The notes under the pieces: generated by a model
What the model was told of the DNA's origin: nothing
The model's input: only the letters and a program-made list of their open reading frames with translations
Database searches by the model: none
Translations under genes and position numbers: made by a program
Assembly: GCA_046154665.1 (NCBI GenBank)
Contig: JBJXFG010000108.1
Span: forward strand, 62,001 to 126,000
Direction of reading: 5' to 3'
From: JAFLCM01 sp046154665
GTDB lineage: Bacteria; Planctomycetota; Phycisphaerae; Phycisphaerales; UBA1924
Length of the DNA: 64,000 nt
Shown here: positions 50,489 through 59,763 of the stretch, one piece after another
Layout of the letters: each line of letters begins with the position of its first letter
Numbering within the stretch: position 1 is the first letter of the stretch

Positions 50489-52228
50489 ATGCCGATCTCA
50501 ACGCACATCGCTGATCCTCGTCGCGCCCGCCTCGCGCTGGCCGCGGGCGCGATCGGACTGTTCTTGAACATCCCCGCCCACGCGCGAGCGACGCCTTCAG
50601 GCAGCACATCCGCACCCAACTCCACCTCCCTCACCCCCACTGCCCCCACCGCCACCACCCTTCCCTCCCCGGTCGCCGGGCGCACCATCACCTTCGGCGT
50701 CGACAGCCAGTACCAGCCCGTCGAGTGGACCACCCCCGACGGCGAGCCGCGCGGGTTCCAGATCGATCTCATCCGCGCCATCGCCGACGCCGCCGGGTTC
50801 GAGCTGCGCTTCGTTTCGTCGGATTGGAGCCAGGTCCGCGAGGGGTTCATGGCGGGTCGCATCGATTGCGTCGGCATGGCCGTCGAGCCCTCGCGCCGTG
50901 ACTACGCCGACTTCAGCGTCCCGCACTCCATCGCCGCCTCGGAGCTTTACGTCCGCACCGGCACCACCACCATTGACTCGGTCGATGACCTCGCCGGCAA
51001 GGAAGTCATCGTCGAATCCGGCGCGGCGTCCGATGAGTGGCTCAGCGCCCGCCACCCCGGCGTCACCATCGTCCGCGTGCCCGACGAAACCGACGCCGTC
51101 ACGCTCCTCGCCTCGGGCAAGCACGACGCGGCGATCCTCACGCAGATCGGCGGCCGCGCGGCGATCCGCTCGCGTGCCGTCTCGAACGTCACCACCGTCG
51201 GTCCGTTCGTTTTCGCGCTGGATTACTGCTTCGCCGTGCGCGAGGGTGACGAGGCGCTGCTCGGGGCCATCAACCAGGGCCTGGGCATGCTCAAGGCCAC
51301 GGGCGGATACAACCGCATCTACGACCGCTGGTTCGGTGCCACCGACCGCGACACGATGCCGCTGCGAGACGTGCTCAAGTGGGCCACGATCGTGCTGGTC
51401 CCCCTTACGATTGGTGCGCTCGCGGTGGTGTTGTGGACCCGCACGCTGCGTCGGCGCGTGAGAGACCGCACGCGCGAGCTCGAGCGCGAAATCGCACGGC
51501 GCGAGCAGTGGGAGCGCCGCCAGACCTTCATGCTCCGCGAGCTCGACCACCGCTGCAAAAACACGCTGAGCACGGTGCTCTCGCTGGCCGACCTCACCGC
51601 CTCGGCGACCTCGAACGTTCCCGCCTTCCACGCCGACTTGGCCCGGCGTGTCCACGCGCTCGCACGCTCGCACGAGGCGCTCGCCGTGAACAAGTGGGAC
51701 GGCGTACACGTGCTCGATCTGGTCCGCCGGCTGTCGGGCCCTTACGCCGGGCCCGAGACCCCGCGCATCGACGCCGACGGCGACAACCCCATGCTCCCGC
51801 CCGAGGCCTCGCAGCCGCTGTCGCTGGTGCTCAACGAACTCGTGTCGAACTCATCGAAGCACGGCGCGCTGGCACGCCCCGCGGGGGTGGTCGAGGTCTC
51901 ATGCGCGGCATCGGGCGTAGAAGGGTTCACCCTCACCTGGCGCGAGCCGTATCTGGTTCCCGCAGGGCAGAGCACCGGCCACGGTTCCAGATTTCTTGAA
52001 GATTCGGGCGCTCCCGCGTCGGCGGCACCGGCGACAATCGCACCGCCGAACACCGCCGCGGCGGTGGCGGCAGCCCCGATCACGCCGCGCCTGGGCCTGT
52101 CGCTGGTGAAAGCGCTGGTGGAATACGAAATGGGCGGCACGCTGAGCGTCCGCGCCGAGCAAGGACAGTTCCAGGCCGTCATCACCGTTCACGCGCCCAA
52201 GCGAAGCGAACACCCCGCGGGTGCCTGA
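50489..52228 (+). CDS. Sensor histidine kinase with SBP_bac_3 domain and HWE/HisKA_2 core
   Basis: A 579-residue kinase. A signal-anchor (RARLALAAGAIGLFLNIPA) leads to a class 3 solute-binding fold at about residues 65-290 (ITFGVDSQYQPVEWTTPDGEPRGFQIDLIRAI is its opening strand and helix), of the kind that binds amino acids. A membrane span at about 300-318 and a short coiled coil precede the transmitter: RELDHRCKNTLSTVLSLADL with the phospho-accepting His, and HATPase box LNELVSNSSKHGAL. The ATPase contains an unusual Ala/Pro-rich insertion of about 40 residues between the G1-like GHGSRFL and the last strands. It lacks PAS and receiver domains. No response regulator is adjacent. It parallels the kinase at 32163 in layout. 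Confidence 0.87.
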   Translation: MPISTHIADPRRARLALAAGAIGLFLNIPAHARATPSGSTSAPNSTSLTPTAPTATTLPSPVAGRTITFGVDSQYQPVEWTTPDGEPRGFQIDLIRAIADAAGFELRFVSSDWSQVREGFMAGRIDCVGMAVEPSRRDYADFSVPHSIAASELYVRTGTTTIDSVDDLAGKEVIVESGAASDEWLSARHPGVTIVRVPDETDAVTLLASGKHDAAILTQIGGRAAIRSRAVSNVTTVGPFVFALDYCFAVREGDEALLGAINQGLGMLKATGGYNRIYDRWFGATDRDTMPLRDVLKWATIVLVPLTIGALAVVLWTRTLRRRVRDRTRELEREIARREQWERRQTFMLRELDHRCKNTLSTVLSLADLTASATSNVPAFHADLARRVHALARSHEALAVNKWDGVHVLDLVRRLSGPYAGPETPRIDADGDNPMLPPEASQPLSLVLNELVSNSSKHGALARPAGVVEVSCAASGVEGFTLTWREPYLVPAGQSTGHGSRFLEDSGAPASAAPATIAPPNTAAAVAAAPITPRLGLSLVKALVEYEMGGTLSVRAEQGQFQAVITVHAPKRSEHPAGA

Positions 52229-52252
52229 GGCGACCGAGCCCGCGATGCGGGT

Positions 52253-52546
52253 TCAGGCTGGCTGCCAGTTGCACCGCGCCACTGACGCGCGGTGCGAAGG
52301 CGCCGACCGCAGCCCTGCCAGCAGCGACAGCGTCGCCGACGCGCCCAGCCACAGGACGGGCAGACACCACAGCGTCCACACCGCGTTCGCCGCGCCGTCG
52401 GTGCGGATGAACGGCATCGCCAGGACCGCGTCGTGAACAAACACCGCCCCCGGAACCGCCAGCAACAGGCACAACGCGGCGAGCACCGCCGCGCGCGTCA
52501 GGTGCCGTTCGCGGCTCAGGTTCGTCCGTGAAGTCGTGAAAGTCAT
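52253..52546 (-). CDS. Small two-span membrane protein
   Basis: A 97-residue protein with GGAG ten bases before ATG 52546. Two hydrophobic helices (about residues 17-34, AALCLLLAVPGAVFVHDAV, and 53-74) are predicted; the rest is short and basic. No family is recognised. It is convergent with the kinase gene, 24 bases apart, and no partner is evident. Confidence 0.6.
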   Translation of the reverse strand: MTFTTSRTNLSRERHLTRAAVLAALCLLLAVPGAVFVHDAVLAMPFIRTDGAANAVWTLWCLPVLWLGASATLSLLAGLRSAPSHRASVARCNWQPA

Positions 52547-52937
52547 CGCGTGTCTCCGTGGTTGGTTGTTCGTCCAAGGCGCGACGCGCGCGGCGCGCGG
52601 CGATGGCGCCGATCGACCGATCGCGCCGGTGCCGATCCATTCCCGCAATCCTCACAAGGTTCTCACACCAGCGACCCGTTCAACCATGGCTTGCATCACG
52701 GCCCAGCCGAGGCTGAGAATCACCCCCGCGGCGAAACTGATTTGGGAAACGCCTTCGCCGCGTTGCAGTGAAAGAGCCGGAAAGTCGGCTCGCGCGCGCT
52801 CGGCTCCCAAGAGAAACGGCCCACCAACCGTCTACCGAACCACCTCGCGTGCAACAAACGGCCCGATCCCCGGAACAATGCACCGTCCGCCCCGACCGCC
52901 CTCACCCCCCCAAAGCCACCCCGCACGAGGCCTCACC
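52547..52937. other. 391-base divergent gap
   Basis: No gene, repeat family or clear promoter is recognised. The right third is C-rich (ACCGCCCTCACCCCCCCAAA), like other leaders here. It must contain the promoters of the genes on either side. Confidence 0.5.
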
Positions 52938-54083
52938 ATGCGCCATGCCAGCACGCTTCTCACCTCACGCCGCGTGATCCTCCCCGCCATGTGCGCCGCC
53001 CTTGTGCTTTTCGTTGGCACACCGCGCGGCGTGCTCGGCGCGGACGCCCCGGCTCCCGCCCCCGCCGCCACCACGCCACCGCCCGCTCCCGATCTCACCG
53101 CGCCCGACGGCGTGCTCGCGCAACTGAACGACTCGCGCTTCGCCCGCTCCATCAGCGCGGACGAGTACACACAGATGCTCAAGGTGGTCGAAGCCGCCTC
53201 CGCCGCCGCGCCCAGCGATGGCAAGTGGCACACCGCGCGGGCGGCGATCGAGGGCCGCCTCGGCAACAAGGAGCGCGCCGTCGAACTCGCACAGCAGGGC
53301 GCCAAGGCCGCGCCCAACGACCCGCGCTCGCACTACTGGCTCGGCAACGCCCTCTTTGAGAACATCGAAAACGTCGGGATGTTCTCCAAGATGGGCGTCG
53401 CCACCGACGGCGAAAAGGCTTATCTCAAGGCCATCGAACTCGACCCCGATTTCATCGAGCCCCGCTTCGCGATCATCCAGTTCTACATGAACGCCCCCTC
53501 GATCGCCGGTGGCAGCCTCAAGAAAGCCCGCCAGCAGGCCCAGGCGATCATCGAGGTGGGCAAGACCCGCGGTGCCGAACAGCCCCACGGCGCCCGCGCC
53601 ATCAGCAGCGGCCACTCGATGCTCGCCATGATCGCCGGCAAGGACGAAGACTGGGACGAGGCCGCCAAGCAGCACCGTCTCGCCTCGCAGGCCGCGATGG
53701 AGCCGAAGGACAAGTTCAACGCGCTCACCGGATTGGGCCTCATGCTGGTCCGCGATCGCAAGGACGCCCACGGCGCGCTCAAGATCGCCGACGAAGCCCG
53801 CGCCCTCGGCGTCGCCGACGACTCCACCGCCGACTTCATCACCGGCCTGGCCCGCCAGCAGCTCGGCGAATGGGAACCGGCGGTGGCTGCCTACCGAGAA
53901 GTCATCCGCAAGAACCCCGCCGCCATGAACAGCCGCTTCGGCCTCGCCGAATGCCTGGAAAAGACCGGCGACAAGGCCGGCGCGGCCGCCATGTACGAAG
54001 AGTTCGCCGCCAAGTTCCCCAACGACAAACGGGCCGAGGACGCCGCGGCCCGCGCAAAGAAGCTCCGCAAGTCATTGAAGTAG
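52938..54083 (+). CDS. Exported tetratricopeptide-repeat protein
   Basis: A 381-residue protein with a signal-peptide N-terminus (RRVILPAMCAALVLFVGT, cleavage near VLGA) and an Ala/Pro linker, then TPR-like helices: AVELAQQGAKAAPNDPRSHYWLGNALF, AYLKAIELDPDFIEPRFAIIQFYMNA, ALGVADDSTADFITGLARQQLGEWEPAVAAYREVIRKNPAAMNSRFGLAECLEKTGD and a last AAMYEEFAAKFPNDKRAEDAAAR. Such proteins scaffold other periplasmic proteins; partners are unknown. ATG 52938 is chosen from the signal peptide. No ribosome site is clear. The preceding gap is C-rich. Confidence 0.8.
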   Translation: MRHASTLLTSRRVILPAMCAALVLFVGTPRGVLGADAPAPAPAATTPPPAPDLTAPDGVLAQLNDSRFARSISADEYTQMLKVVEAASAAAPSDGKWHTARAAIEGRLGNKERAVELAQQGAKAAPNDPRSHYWLGNALFENIENVGMFSKMGVATDGEKAYLKAIELDPDFIEPRFAIIQFYMNAPSIAGGSLKKARQQAQAIIEVGKTRGAEQPHGARAISSGHSMLAMIAGKDEDWDEAAKQHRLASQAAMEPKDKFNALTGLGLMLVRDRKDAHGALKIADEARALGVADDSTADFITGLARQQLGEWEPAVAAYREVIRKNPAAMNSRFGLAECLEKTGDKAGAAAMYEEFAAKFPNDKRAEDAAARAKKLRKSLK

Positions 54084-54107
54084 CGAGAGCGGCGTCACAA
54101 CGCTCGA

Positions 54108-54962
54108 TCAGGGCTGGACGATCGTCGCACCCAGATACTCGGCCGTCCGCGCCGCCGGGCCGTCCGCGCGCAGCAGCAGCACCTCGGCCCGCGCGCCCGA
54201 AGCGAGTTGGTCGGAGTTGAGCACGATGAACCCGTCGAGCAGCTTCACCTCATCGCGTTCCAGCGCGGGGTTGTCGAGCCACATCACCAACAGCGCCCCG
54301 CCGCGCTCGAACACCAGCGTGATGATGCGTTGGCCGTCCGGGGCGGCGGGTCCGCCCGGACTTTGAGCCCCGGGGGCTGCGGCCGCCGGACTTTGAGCGC
54401 CCGAGCCCGCCAAACGCGCCGACATCCCCAGCGTGCTCATGTCAAACTCCGCACCTTTGACGGGCCCCAGCCGAGCCTCGGCGGCCCGCAGCACCAGGGT
54501 CAGCCGGTCCAGCTTTGGCGCTTCGGTCGAGTCCGACACATAGCGCGACGCCGCGGCTTCGTCGCCGCGGTTGAGCTCGACGAACATCCGTCCCATCGCC
54601 GGCGCCAGGCTGTTCCGCAGCGCGTAGAACGTGGACAGCGGCCCGATCGACATCGCCACCTGCGTGGTCGCGGTGATAAGTCCGAGAAAAAGCCCGATCA
54701 GCGCCGGCACGCGCCCTCGAACCGCACCCTGGCTCCGCTCGATCTGTTTCAGCGCCGTGTACCCAAGCACCGCCGCGACGATCCCGAGCACCGGCAGCGC
54801 CAGCATCGCCCACATCGCGTGTACCACCCCAACCAGCGCCAGCAAGATCGCCACGACGCACCCAGACAAACTCAGCAGCGCCAACATCCCCGCCAGCGCG
54901 GCACGCCCCGAAAGCGGCACGGCGGCAGCGGCAGCAACAGCGGGCTTCGGCGACTCGGGCAT
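54108..54962 (-). CDS. Hypothetical membrane protein with DUF4190-like head
   Basis: A 284-residue protein. Residues about 20-100 contain three hydrophobic spans (AALAGMLALLSLSGCVVAIL, then a pair around GIVAAVLGYTALKQIERSQG and IGLFLGLITATT), close to the DUF4190 pattern (GxxAxxxGxxALxxIxxSxG). The remaining 170 residues are a soluble domain, probably extracytoplasmic, with an Ala/Pro/Gly linker containing repeated GAQSP units and a beta-rich end. Function is unknown. ATG 54962 is used; earlier residues lie in repeat DNA. It is convergent with the TPR gene. Confidence 0.7.
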   Translation of the reverse strand: MPESPKPAVAAAAAVPLSGRAALAGMLALLSLSGCVVAILLALVGVVHAMWAMLALPVLGIVAAVLGYTALKQIERSQGAVRGRVPALIGLFLGLITATTQVAMSIGPLSTFYALRNSLAPAMGRMFVELNRGDEAAASRYVSDSTEAPKLDRLTLVLRAAEARLGPVKGAEFDMSTLGMSARLAGSGAQSPAAAAPGAQSPGGPAAPDGQRIITLVFERGGALLVMWLDNPALERDEVKLLDGFIVLNSDQLASGARAEVLLLRADGPAARTAEYLGATIVQP

Positions 54963-55105
54963 AGGGGAGGACGGTACGCGCCGACGGTGTCTTTGGGCCA
55001 CTGATACGGGTCACTGCTCGAACTCGTGTGCGCGAAGCCGTCACTGAGCCGCTTTGGGCGAAGTGACGGATCAGCACACGCCTTCGGTTGATCAGAAATC
55101 CGTAC

Positions 55106-55200
55106 GACCCGTCCGCGGGTGAGTGCGATCACTCCGAAAGCGCCGGAAAACCCAAATCCCAGCCAGAAAAGGCACTGAACTGAAGCCAGGTCAGCGGCAC
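55106..55200 (-). repeat. Diverged GTGCCA-type repeat related to copy A
   Basis: Read on the minus strand it begins GTGCCGCTGACC and contains GGATTT, CCGGCGCTTTCGG and ACCCGCGGACGGGTC, in the order of copy A (24994-25096), with extra bases between. The inverted ends have decayed. Confidence 0.6.
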
Positions 55201-55314
55201 ATTCGTCGGCCCTGGGTGCCCGCAATCGAATCCCATCCCAAACATCGCCCCACCCCACCGCCTCCCAAACTCCCGGGGCAACTCACGACCCTCCTGCCGG
55301 TATGGTGGAGTTCG

Positions 55315-58300
55315 ATGCGGCTTCGCGGATTCATCCCGCTCCTTCTGGCCTGCGCCGCGGCGCTCAGCGCCCTCGCGCTCACCGTTCTCGCCCGCCCCGC
55401 CCGCGCCGTCTCGGACCTCCCCGACAACCCCAATCTCCGCACCGGGCTGCTGGGCAACGGCATGCGCTACTTCCTCGTGCGCCACCCCGCCCCCGCCGGC
55501 GCGCCGGAGCGCATCGCCATCGCCGTGCGCGTGATGGCCGGCACCGTGAACGAAGACGACGCCCAGCGCGGCAGCGCCCGCGCCCTTGAGATGTCCGCAC
55601 GCCGCGCCGTCGCCGAGGCACCCTCGAGCGCCGTGCTTCGAAGCGTCGGCGTCGTGCCCGAGAACGACACCGACTCGAGTTTCGGGTTTGAGGCCGTCTC
55701 GCTGGTTTTCGCGGTGCCGGCCGCCGACAGCAAGACCGTGCGTGCCGCGCTCGAGAGCACCGCCCGCGTGTTCGCCCCGCCGACGCCCGCGATCACGCCC
55801 GAATCGCTTCGCGATCTGCTCGCCCTCTCCGACCAGCGCGAGCGCGCCGGTGCCGGCCCCGGTATGCGGGCCAACCAGGCGCTCTTCCCCAAGCTCCTCC
55901 CCGGCACCCGCCTGGCCCAGCGCCTGCCCATGGGCCCCGGCTCGGTCTCGCCCGACCTGACGCCCGAGCGCGTCGAGGCCTTCCGCGCCGCGTGGTTCGT
56001 CCCATCGAACGCGTTCGTTGTCGTCGCGGGCGCCGGCGTCGAGACCCCCGAGCTCGAAGCCATGGTCCGCGCCGTCTTCGGCCGCCTCGCCTCGCCGCCC
56101 CGCCCCGAAGCGATCCCCGCGGGCGACCTCGAGTCGCGCGAACGCCGAGCGCTGGTGCAGGCGGATCGCGGGCTCACCGGCGATTTCGTGCAGCTGTCGC
56201 GCACCTTCTCCGCCGGTGCCCGCGGCATCGATTCAGTTTCCGCCTTCGCCGACGATCTGGCGACGCGGCTGGCGCTCGAAGCGCTCGACGATCGTCTGGA
56301 GCGCATGCAAGGTGAGGGCCAGTGCGCCGCCGCGGGCTGGCGGCGGACCGTCTTTGGAAGGCCGAACTCGGCGCTGGGGCTGTGCGCGGCGATGCTCGGC
56401 GGTCCCTCCGGCAGCGCCGCCGAGCTGGCCCGCTGCCTCGCGGGGGCGGTGCGCTCGATCCAGGAATCCGGCATCGCACCGGCGGAGCTCGACGACGCCC
56501 GCGCCGTCGTCCGTGCGGCTTTGGAGGCCGAGGCCCGCGCCGAAGCGGGCCTGCCGCCCGAGAAGGTGGCGATGCGCTACGCCGAGATGGTGATGCAGCG
56601 CGACACGCCGATGTCGGCGTCGCAGCGTGCCGAGCTCGCCGACCGTCTGCTCGGGCGCATCACCGCCGCCCAGGCGGCCGAACAGCTGAAGCGCCGTCTT
56701 GATCTCGCCTCGGCGACGATCATTGCGCTGCTGAGCGACGCCGAGGCACCCGCCGAAGAAGCCGACGCCGACCCCGACCCGGAGCGCGTTGCGGGTGAGC
56801 CCGTGCGACTGCGGCAGACGCTGCTCGACGCGCTCGACACGCCCGCGCCACCCCCGCCGTTCGCGCCACCGGCGGCGTTGGCGCACGCCGCGCCGCTCGT
56901 CGTACCGATCGGCGCACCCCTCGCGCCGCCTCTGGCCCCCCCCGTCCAACCCGGCCCGGCGTCGGAAGCGCGGGGCGCTCCCGCCAACCTCAACTCCCAG
57001 GCGGGCATCGCCGCCGCACCGACCGCCGAGGCCGCGCCCGCTGAAACGGCTTCTCGAAAGATCGAATCCGCCCGGCACGCAGCGACCGCCACGACACCAG
57101 CCTCGACACCCCCCGCGCCCGCCACGCCCGCGCTCGCGGCAACGCCCGCGGCCCCGGATCACATCGCCGAAATCACCCGCGTCGAGCTCCATCCGCCCAG
57201 CGGCGTCCTCACCGCCGAGCTCTCCACCGGCGTCACCGTCCGCCACCGTGCCATGGACGCCGACGACCGTGTCGAGATCCACATCGCCTTCGCGCGCGGC
57301 CTGAAGGATGAACCCGCCGAGCGCCGCGTCCTTCTCTACGCCGCCGCCGCCGCCCTGCGCGAGCCTGCCTTCGAAGGTCTCGACGCCGCGGCCCTGCGCC
57401 GCGAGATGGGCACCAAAGGCGTGACATGGGAGACGTCGGTCGAAGCCGACGCCGTTTCCATCGCCATCACCTCGACCACGCGAGGCGTCGATGCCGCCTT
57501 TGAGCTCATCCGCCGCCTCTCTGCCAACATCGTGCTCGAACGGACCGTCTTTGAGCGCTTCCGTTCCCGCATGGGGTTCCTGGCGGGCCAGCTCGACCGC
57601 GTGCCCGAGCAGGCCCTCGCCGACTTCTACACCCGCGGCGCCCACCCCGGCGACGAGCGCGCCCGCCTGCCAACCCAGGCCGAGATCGCCGCCCTCACCC
57701 TCGAACAGGCCCGCGAGTTCCTGCCCACCGTCTTCCGCGACGCAGCGGTCCGCGTCACCATCGTCGGCGACATCGACCGCGCCCGCGCGCTCGATCTCGC
57801 TTCGCGCTGCTTCGGGCCGGTCGCTCGCGCCGCCGGCACGCAAGCCGAGCGAGCGGGGCTCCTCCCCGTCGCCGCCGGCCCCGTCGAGCTCACGCTCGAC
57901 ATCCTCACCGCTGATGACCGCTCCGCGGTGCTCGAGGGATTCGTGCCCGAGCCCAGCGCCGACGCGGTGACCCGGCGCTCTCGCGCCGCGCTCGAGCAGG
58001 TGCTGAGCCTGCGGCTCACCGCGTCGCTGCGCGACCGACTGCGCCTCACCGCCGCCGTGACCGCCGCCGCGCGCGAGTCCGAAGGCTGGGACAACGCGGG
58101 CGAGTTCTGGGCCTCAGCGCCGTGCGAAGTCGGGCGCGAGAGCGAGGTGGCGCGAGCCCTGCGCGAAGGCCTAGCGCGGATCGCCGCCGAGCCCGTGACC
58201 GATGCCGAGCTCATCACCGCGCGGCAGCGATTGGCGGCCCGCCTCGCCGGCGAACTCGCCGACCCATCGTGGTGGGCCCGAACCCTCCTCGGCGGCAACA

Positions 58301-58452
58301 CCAACGCAGCAACCCTCGACCAGGCCGTCGCTGGCCCGGCCCAAGCCCAGGCGCTCACAAGCCAGGACCTGCTCACCGCCGCCAAAGACCTGGTGCGCGA
58401 AGAGCGCCGAATCTCGCTCATCGTGAAGCCAAAGACAGAACCCCGACCGTAA
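55315..58452 (+). CDS. Exported M16-like peptidase homologue without zinc site
   Basis: A 1045-residue protein with a signal peptide (MRLRGFIPLLLACAAALSAL, cleavage near ARA). Two M16-type halves are visible, at about residues 35-500 and 620-1040, joined by an Ala/Pro-rich linker. The first half shows the usual NGMRYFLVRHPAPAG and VRVMAGTVNEDDAQRG, but where active members have H-x-x-E-H the sequence is GSARALEMSARRA: the two metal histidines are replaced by Arg and Met while the Glu remains. No other HxxEH is present. It is therefore probably a non-catalytic homologue, like the inactive halves of bipartite M16 proteins. ATG 55315 is preceded by GGAG. The last residues (TEPRP) come from an intergenic repeat. 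Confidence 0.85.
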   Translation: MRLRGFIPLLLACAAALSALALTVLARPARAVSDLPDNPNLRTGLLGNGMRYFLVRHPAPAGAPERIAIAVRVMAGTVNEDDAQRGSARALEMSARRAVAEAPSSAVLRSVGVVPENDTDSSFGFEAVSLVFAVPAADSKTVRAALESTARVFAPPTPAITPESLRDLLALSDQRERAGAGPGMRANQALFPKLLPGTRLAQRLPMGPGSVSPDLTPERVEAFRAAWFVPSNAFVVVAGAGVETPELEAMVRAVFGRLASPPRPEAIPAGDLESRERRALVQADRGLTGDFVQLSRTFSAGARGIDSVSAFADDLATRLALEALDDRLERMQGEGQCAAAGWRRTVFGRPNSALGLCAAMLGGPSGSAAELARCLAGAVRSIQESGIAPAELDDARAVVRAALEAEARAEAGLPPEKVAMRYAEMVMQRDTPMSASQRAELADRLLGRITAAQAAEQLKRRLDLASATIIALLSDAEAPAEEADADPDPERVAGEPVRLRQTLLDALDTPAPPPPFAPPAALAHAAPLVVPIGAPLAPPLAPPVQPGPASEARGAPANLNSQAGIAAAPTAEAAPAETASRKIESARHAATATTPASTPPAPATPALAATPAAPDHIAEITRVELHPPSGVLTAELSTGVTVRHRAMDADDRVEIHIAFARGLKDEPAERRVLLYAAAAALREPAFEGLDAAALRREMGTKGVTWETSVEADAVSIAITSTTRGVDAAFELIRRLSANIVLERTVFERFRSRMGFLAGQLDRVPEQALADFYTRGAHPGDERARLPTQAEIAALTLEQAREFLPTVFRDAAVRVTIVGDIDRARALDLASRCFGPVARAAGTQAERAGLLPVAAGPVELTLDILTADDRSAVLEGFVPEPSADAVTRRSRAALEQVLSLRLTASLRDRLRLTAAVTAAARESEGWDNAGEFWASAPCEVGRESEVARALREGLARIAAEPVTDAELITARQRLAARLAGELADPSWWARTLLGGNTNAATLDQAVAGPAQAQALTSQDLLTAAKDLVREERRISLIVKPKTEPRP

Positions 58453-58519
58453 GGGAGGGGCCTGGTCAAGCCTTAGATCAGGCCCCAGGCCCCAGGCCCC
58501 AGGCCCCAAGCCCCAAGCC
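58438..58519. repeat. CCCCGACCGT arm plus CCAGGCC tandem tract
   Basis: GAACCCCGACCGTAAGGGAG and GGG (58438-58460) is a single arm of the family complete at 48160-48228; its TAA is the stop codon of the M16-like gene. A tract of CCAGGCC/CAAGCCC units follows (58480-58519) and reaches the stop codon of the convergent gene. Confidence 0.75.
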
Positions 58520-59740
58520 TCAAGCCCCCACATACCGAGCCACCAAAGAACGCGCCCGCGCCGCGTCCTGTGTCCCCTTCACCACGGTCCGCCCATCGGC
58601 GAACACCGTGATCTCTACCGCCGTGCCGTCTTCCGCACGATCGTGCGCCAGCGTGCAGCGCACGAGCGAAGGGCCTTCGAGCACGTCGCCGTGCGCCCGC
58701 AGCCGGGCCCCGATCCGTGCCAGGTCCGCCGGGCCGGCACGCCCCTCTGCTTCCCACGCTTCCGCGTCGTCGTCTTCGTCGATGAAGCACGCGCCCAGGC
58801 TCGCGATCTGCACGGCGTTGCGCCCGCACAGGCGCACCGCAATCGCGCCCGCCCGCGCCTCAAGCCACTCAAAAACGCGGCCGGCGCAGCACGGGCACGC
58901 CGCGTCGCGCTCGCCCACGTCGATCACGCGGACCGCGTCCGACCCCGCCGACCACAGGTCCATCGTCACCAGCCCGCGGCGCAGCAGGTCGTTCCGTCCC
59001 AGCAGAATCTTCATCGCCTCCCCGGCCTGCAGCAGCGCCGCCGCGCCCGCCGCGGGGCCCAGCACCCCGGCGGTGTCGCACGTCGGTGCCGTCCCCGCCG
59101 GCGGCGGACGATCAAACACGCACCGCAAGCACGGCGTCACGACCCCAACGCCCCCCGCTGGCACAACCGCGCGGACCATCCCCACCGTCCCCACCGCCCC
59201 GGCGTAGACATACGGGACCCCCGCCCACACGCTCACATCGTTCACCAGATAACGCGTCTCGAAGTTGTCCGTGCAGTCCAGAATCACCCCGGGCTTCGCC
59301 GTTATCAGATACCGCGCCACCGTCGGCGTGAAATCCCGCACCAACGCGTCGACCCGCACCCGGCGGTTGACCCGATTCAGACGCGCCGCCGCCGCGAGAG
59401 CCTTGGGCGTCCCGTCCCTCGCGTCGGTCTCTTCATAAAGCGTCTGGCGCTGGAGATTGGTCCACTCGACCACGTCGCGGTCGACGAGCGTGAGCCGCCC
59501 CACCCCCGCTCGGCACAGCGCCTCCGCCGCCACCGTCCCCAGCGCCCCCACCCCGATGACCAGCGCGTGCGCCGTCTCAAGCCGCGCCTGACCCTGAGGC
59601 CCGATTCCGGGCAACAGCATTTGGCGGTCGTATCGACGGCGTTCTTCGGGGTCGGGGGCCACGGCGGAGGGTACGGAGCCGCCGCGGACGCGTCGGGGTC
59701 CACCGAGACGCTCCCAACACGCCGATCGGTTCAACCGCAT
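58520..59740 (-). CDS. ThiF/MoeB/HesA-family adenylyltransferase
   Basis: An E1-like enzyme of 406 residues that adenylates the C-terminus of a ubiquitin-like sulfur carrier. Signatures: RYDRQMLLPGIGPQGQ, the nucleotide loop VIGVGALGTVAAEALCRAGVG, DRDVVEWTNLQRQTLY, DCTDNFETRYLVND and the zinc cysteines CLRC and CPCC. It lacks the C-terminal rhodanese domain of some MoeB proteins; a ~110-residue C-terminal region of unclear type follows the zinc site (ending RSLVARYVGA). Which sulfur carrier it serves cannot be told, so no gene symbol is given. ATG 59740 gives about 25 non-conserved N-terminal residues. It is divergent from ybeY with 23 bases between starts. Confidence 0.85.
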   Translation of the reverse strand: MRLNRSACWERLGGPRRVRGGSVPSAVAPDPEERRRYDRQMLLPGIGPQGQARLETAHALVIGVGALGTVAAEALCRAGVGRLTLVDRDVVEWTNLQRQTLYEETDARDGTPKALAAAARLNRVNRRVRVDALVRDFTPTVARYLITAKPGVILDCTDNFETRYLVNDVSVWAGVPYVYAGAVGTVGMVRAVVPAGGVGVVTPCLRCVFDRPPPAGTAPTCDTAGVLGPAAGAAALLQAGEAMKILLGRNDLLRRGLVTMDLWSAGSDAVRVIDVGERDAACPCCAGRVFEWLEARAGAIAVRLCGRNAVQIASLGACFIDEDDDAEAWEAEGRAGPADLARIGARLRAHGDVLEGPSLVRCTLAHDRAEDGTAVEITVFADGRTVVKGTQDAARARSLVARYVGA

Positions 59741-59763
59741 AGAGTTTGGTTACGAACGCTTCC

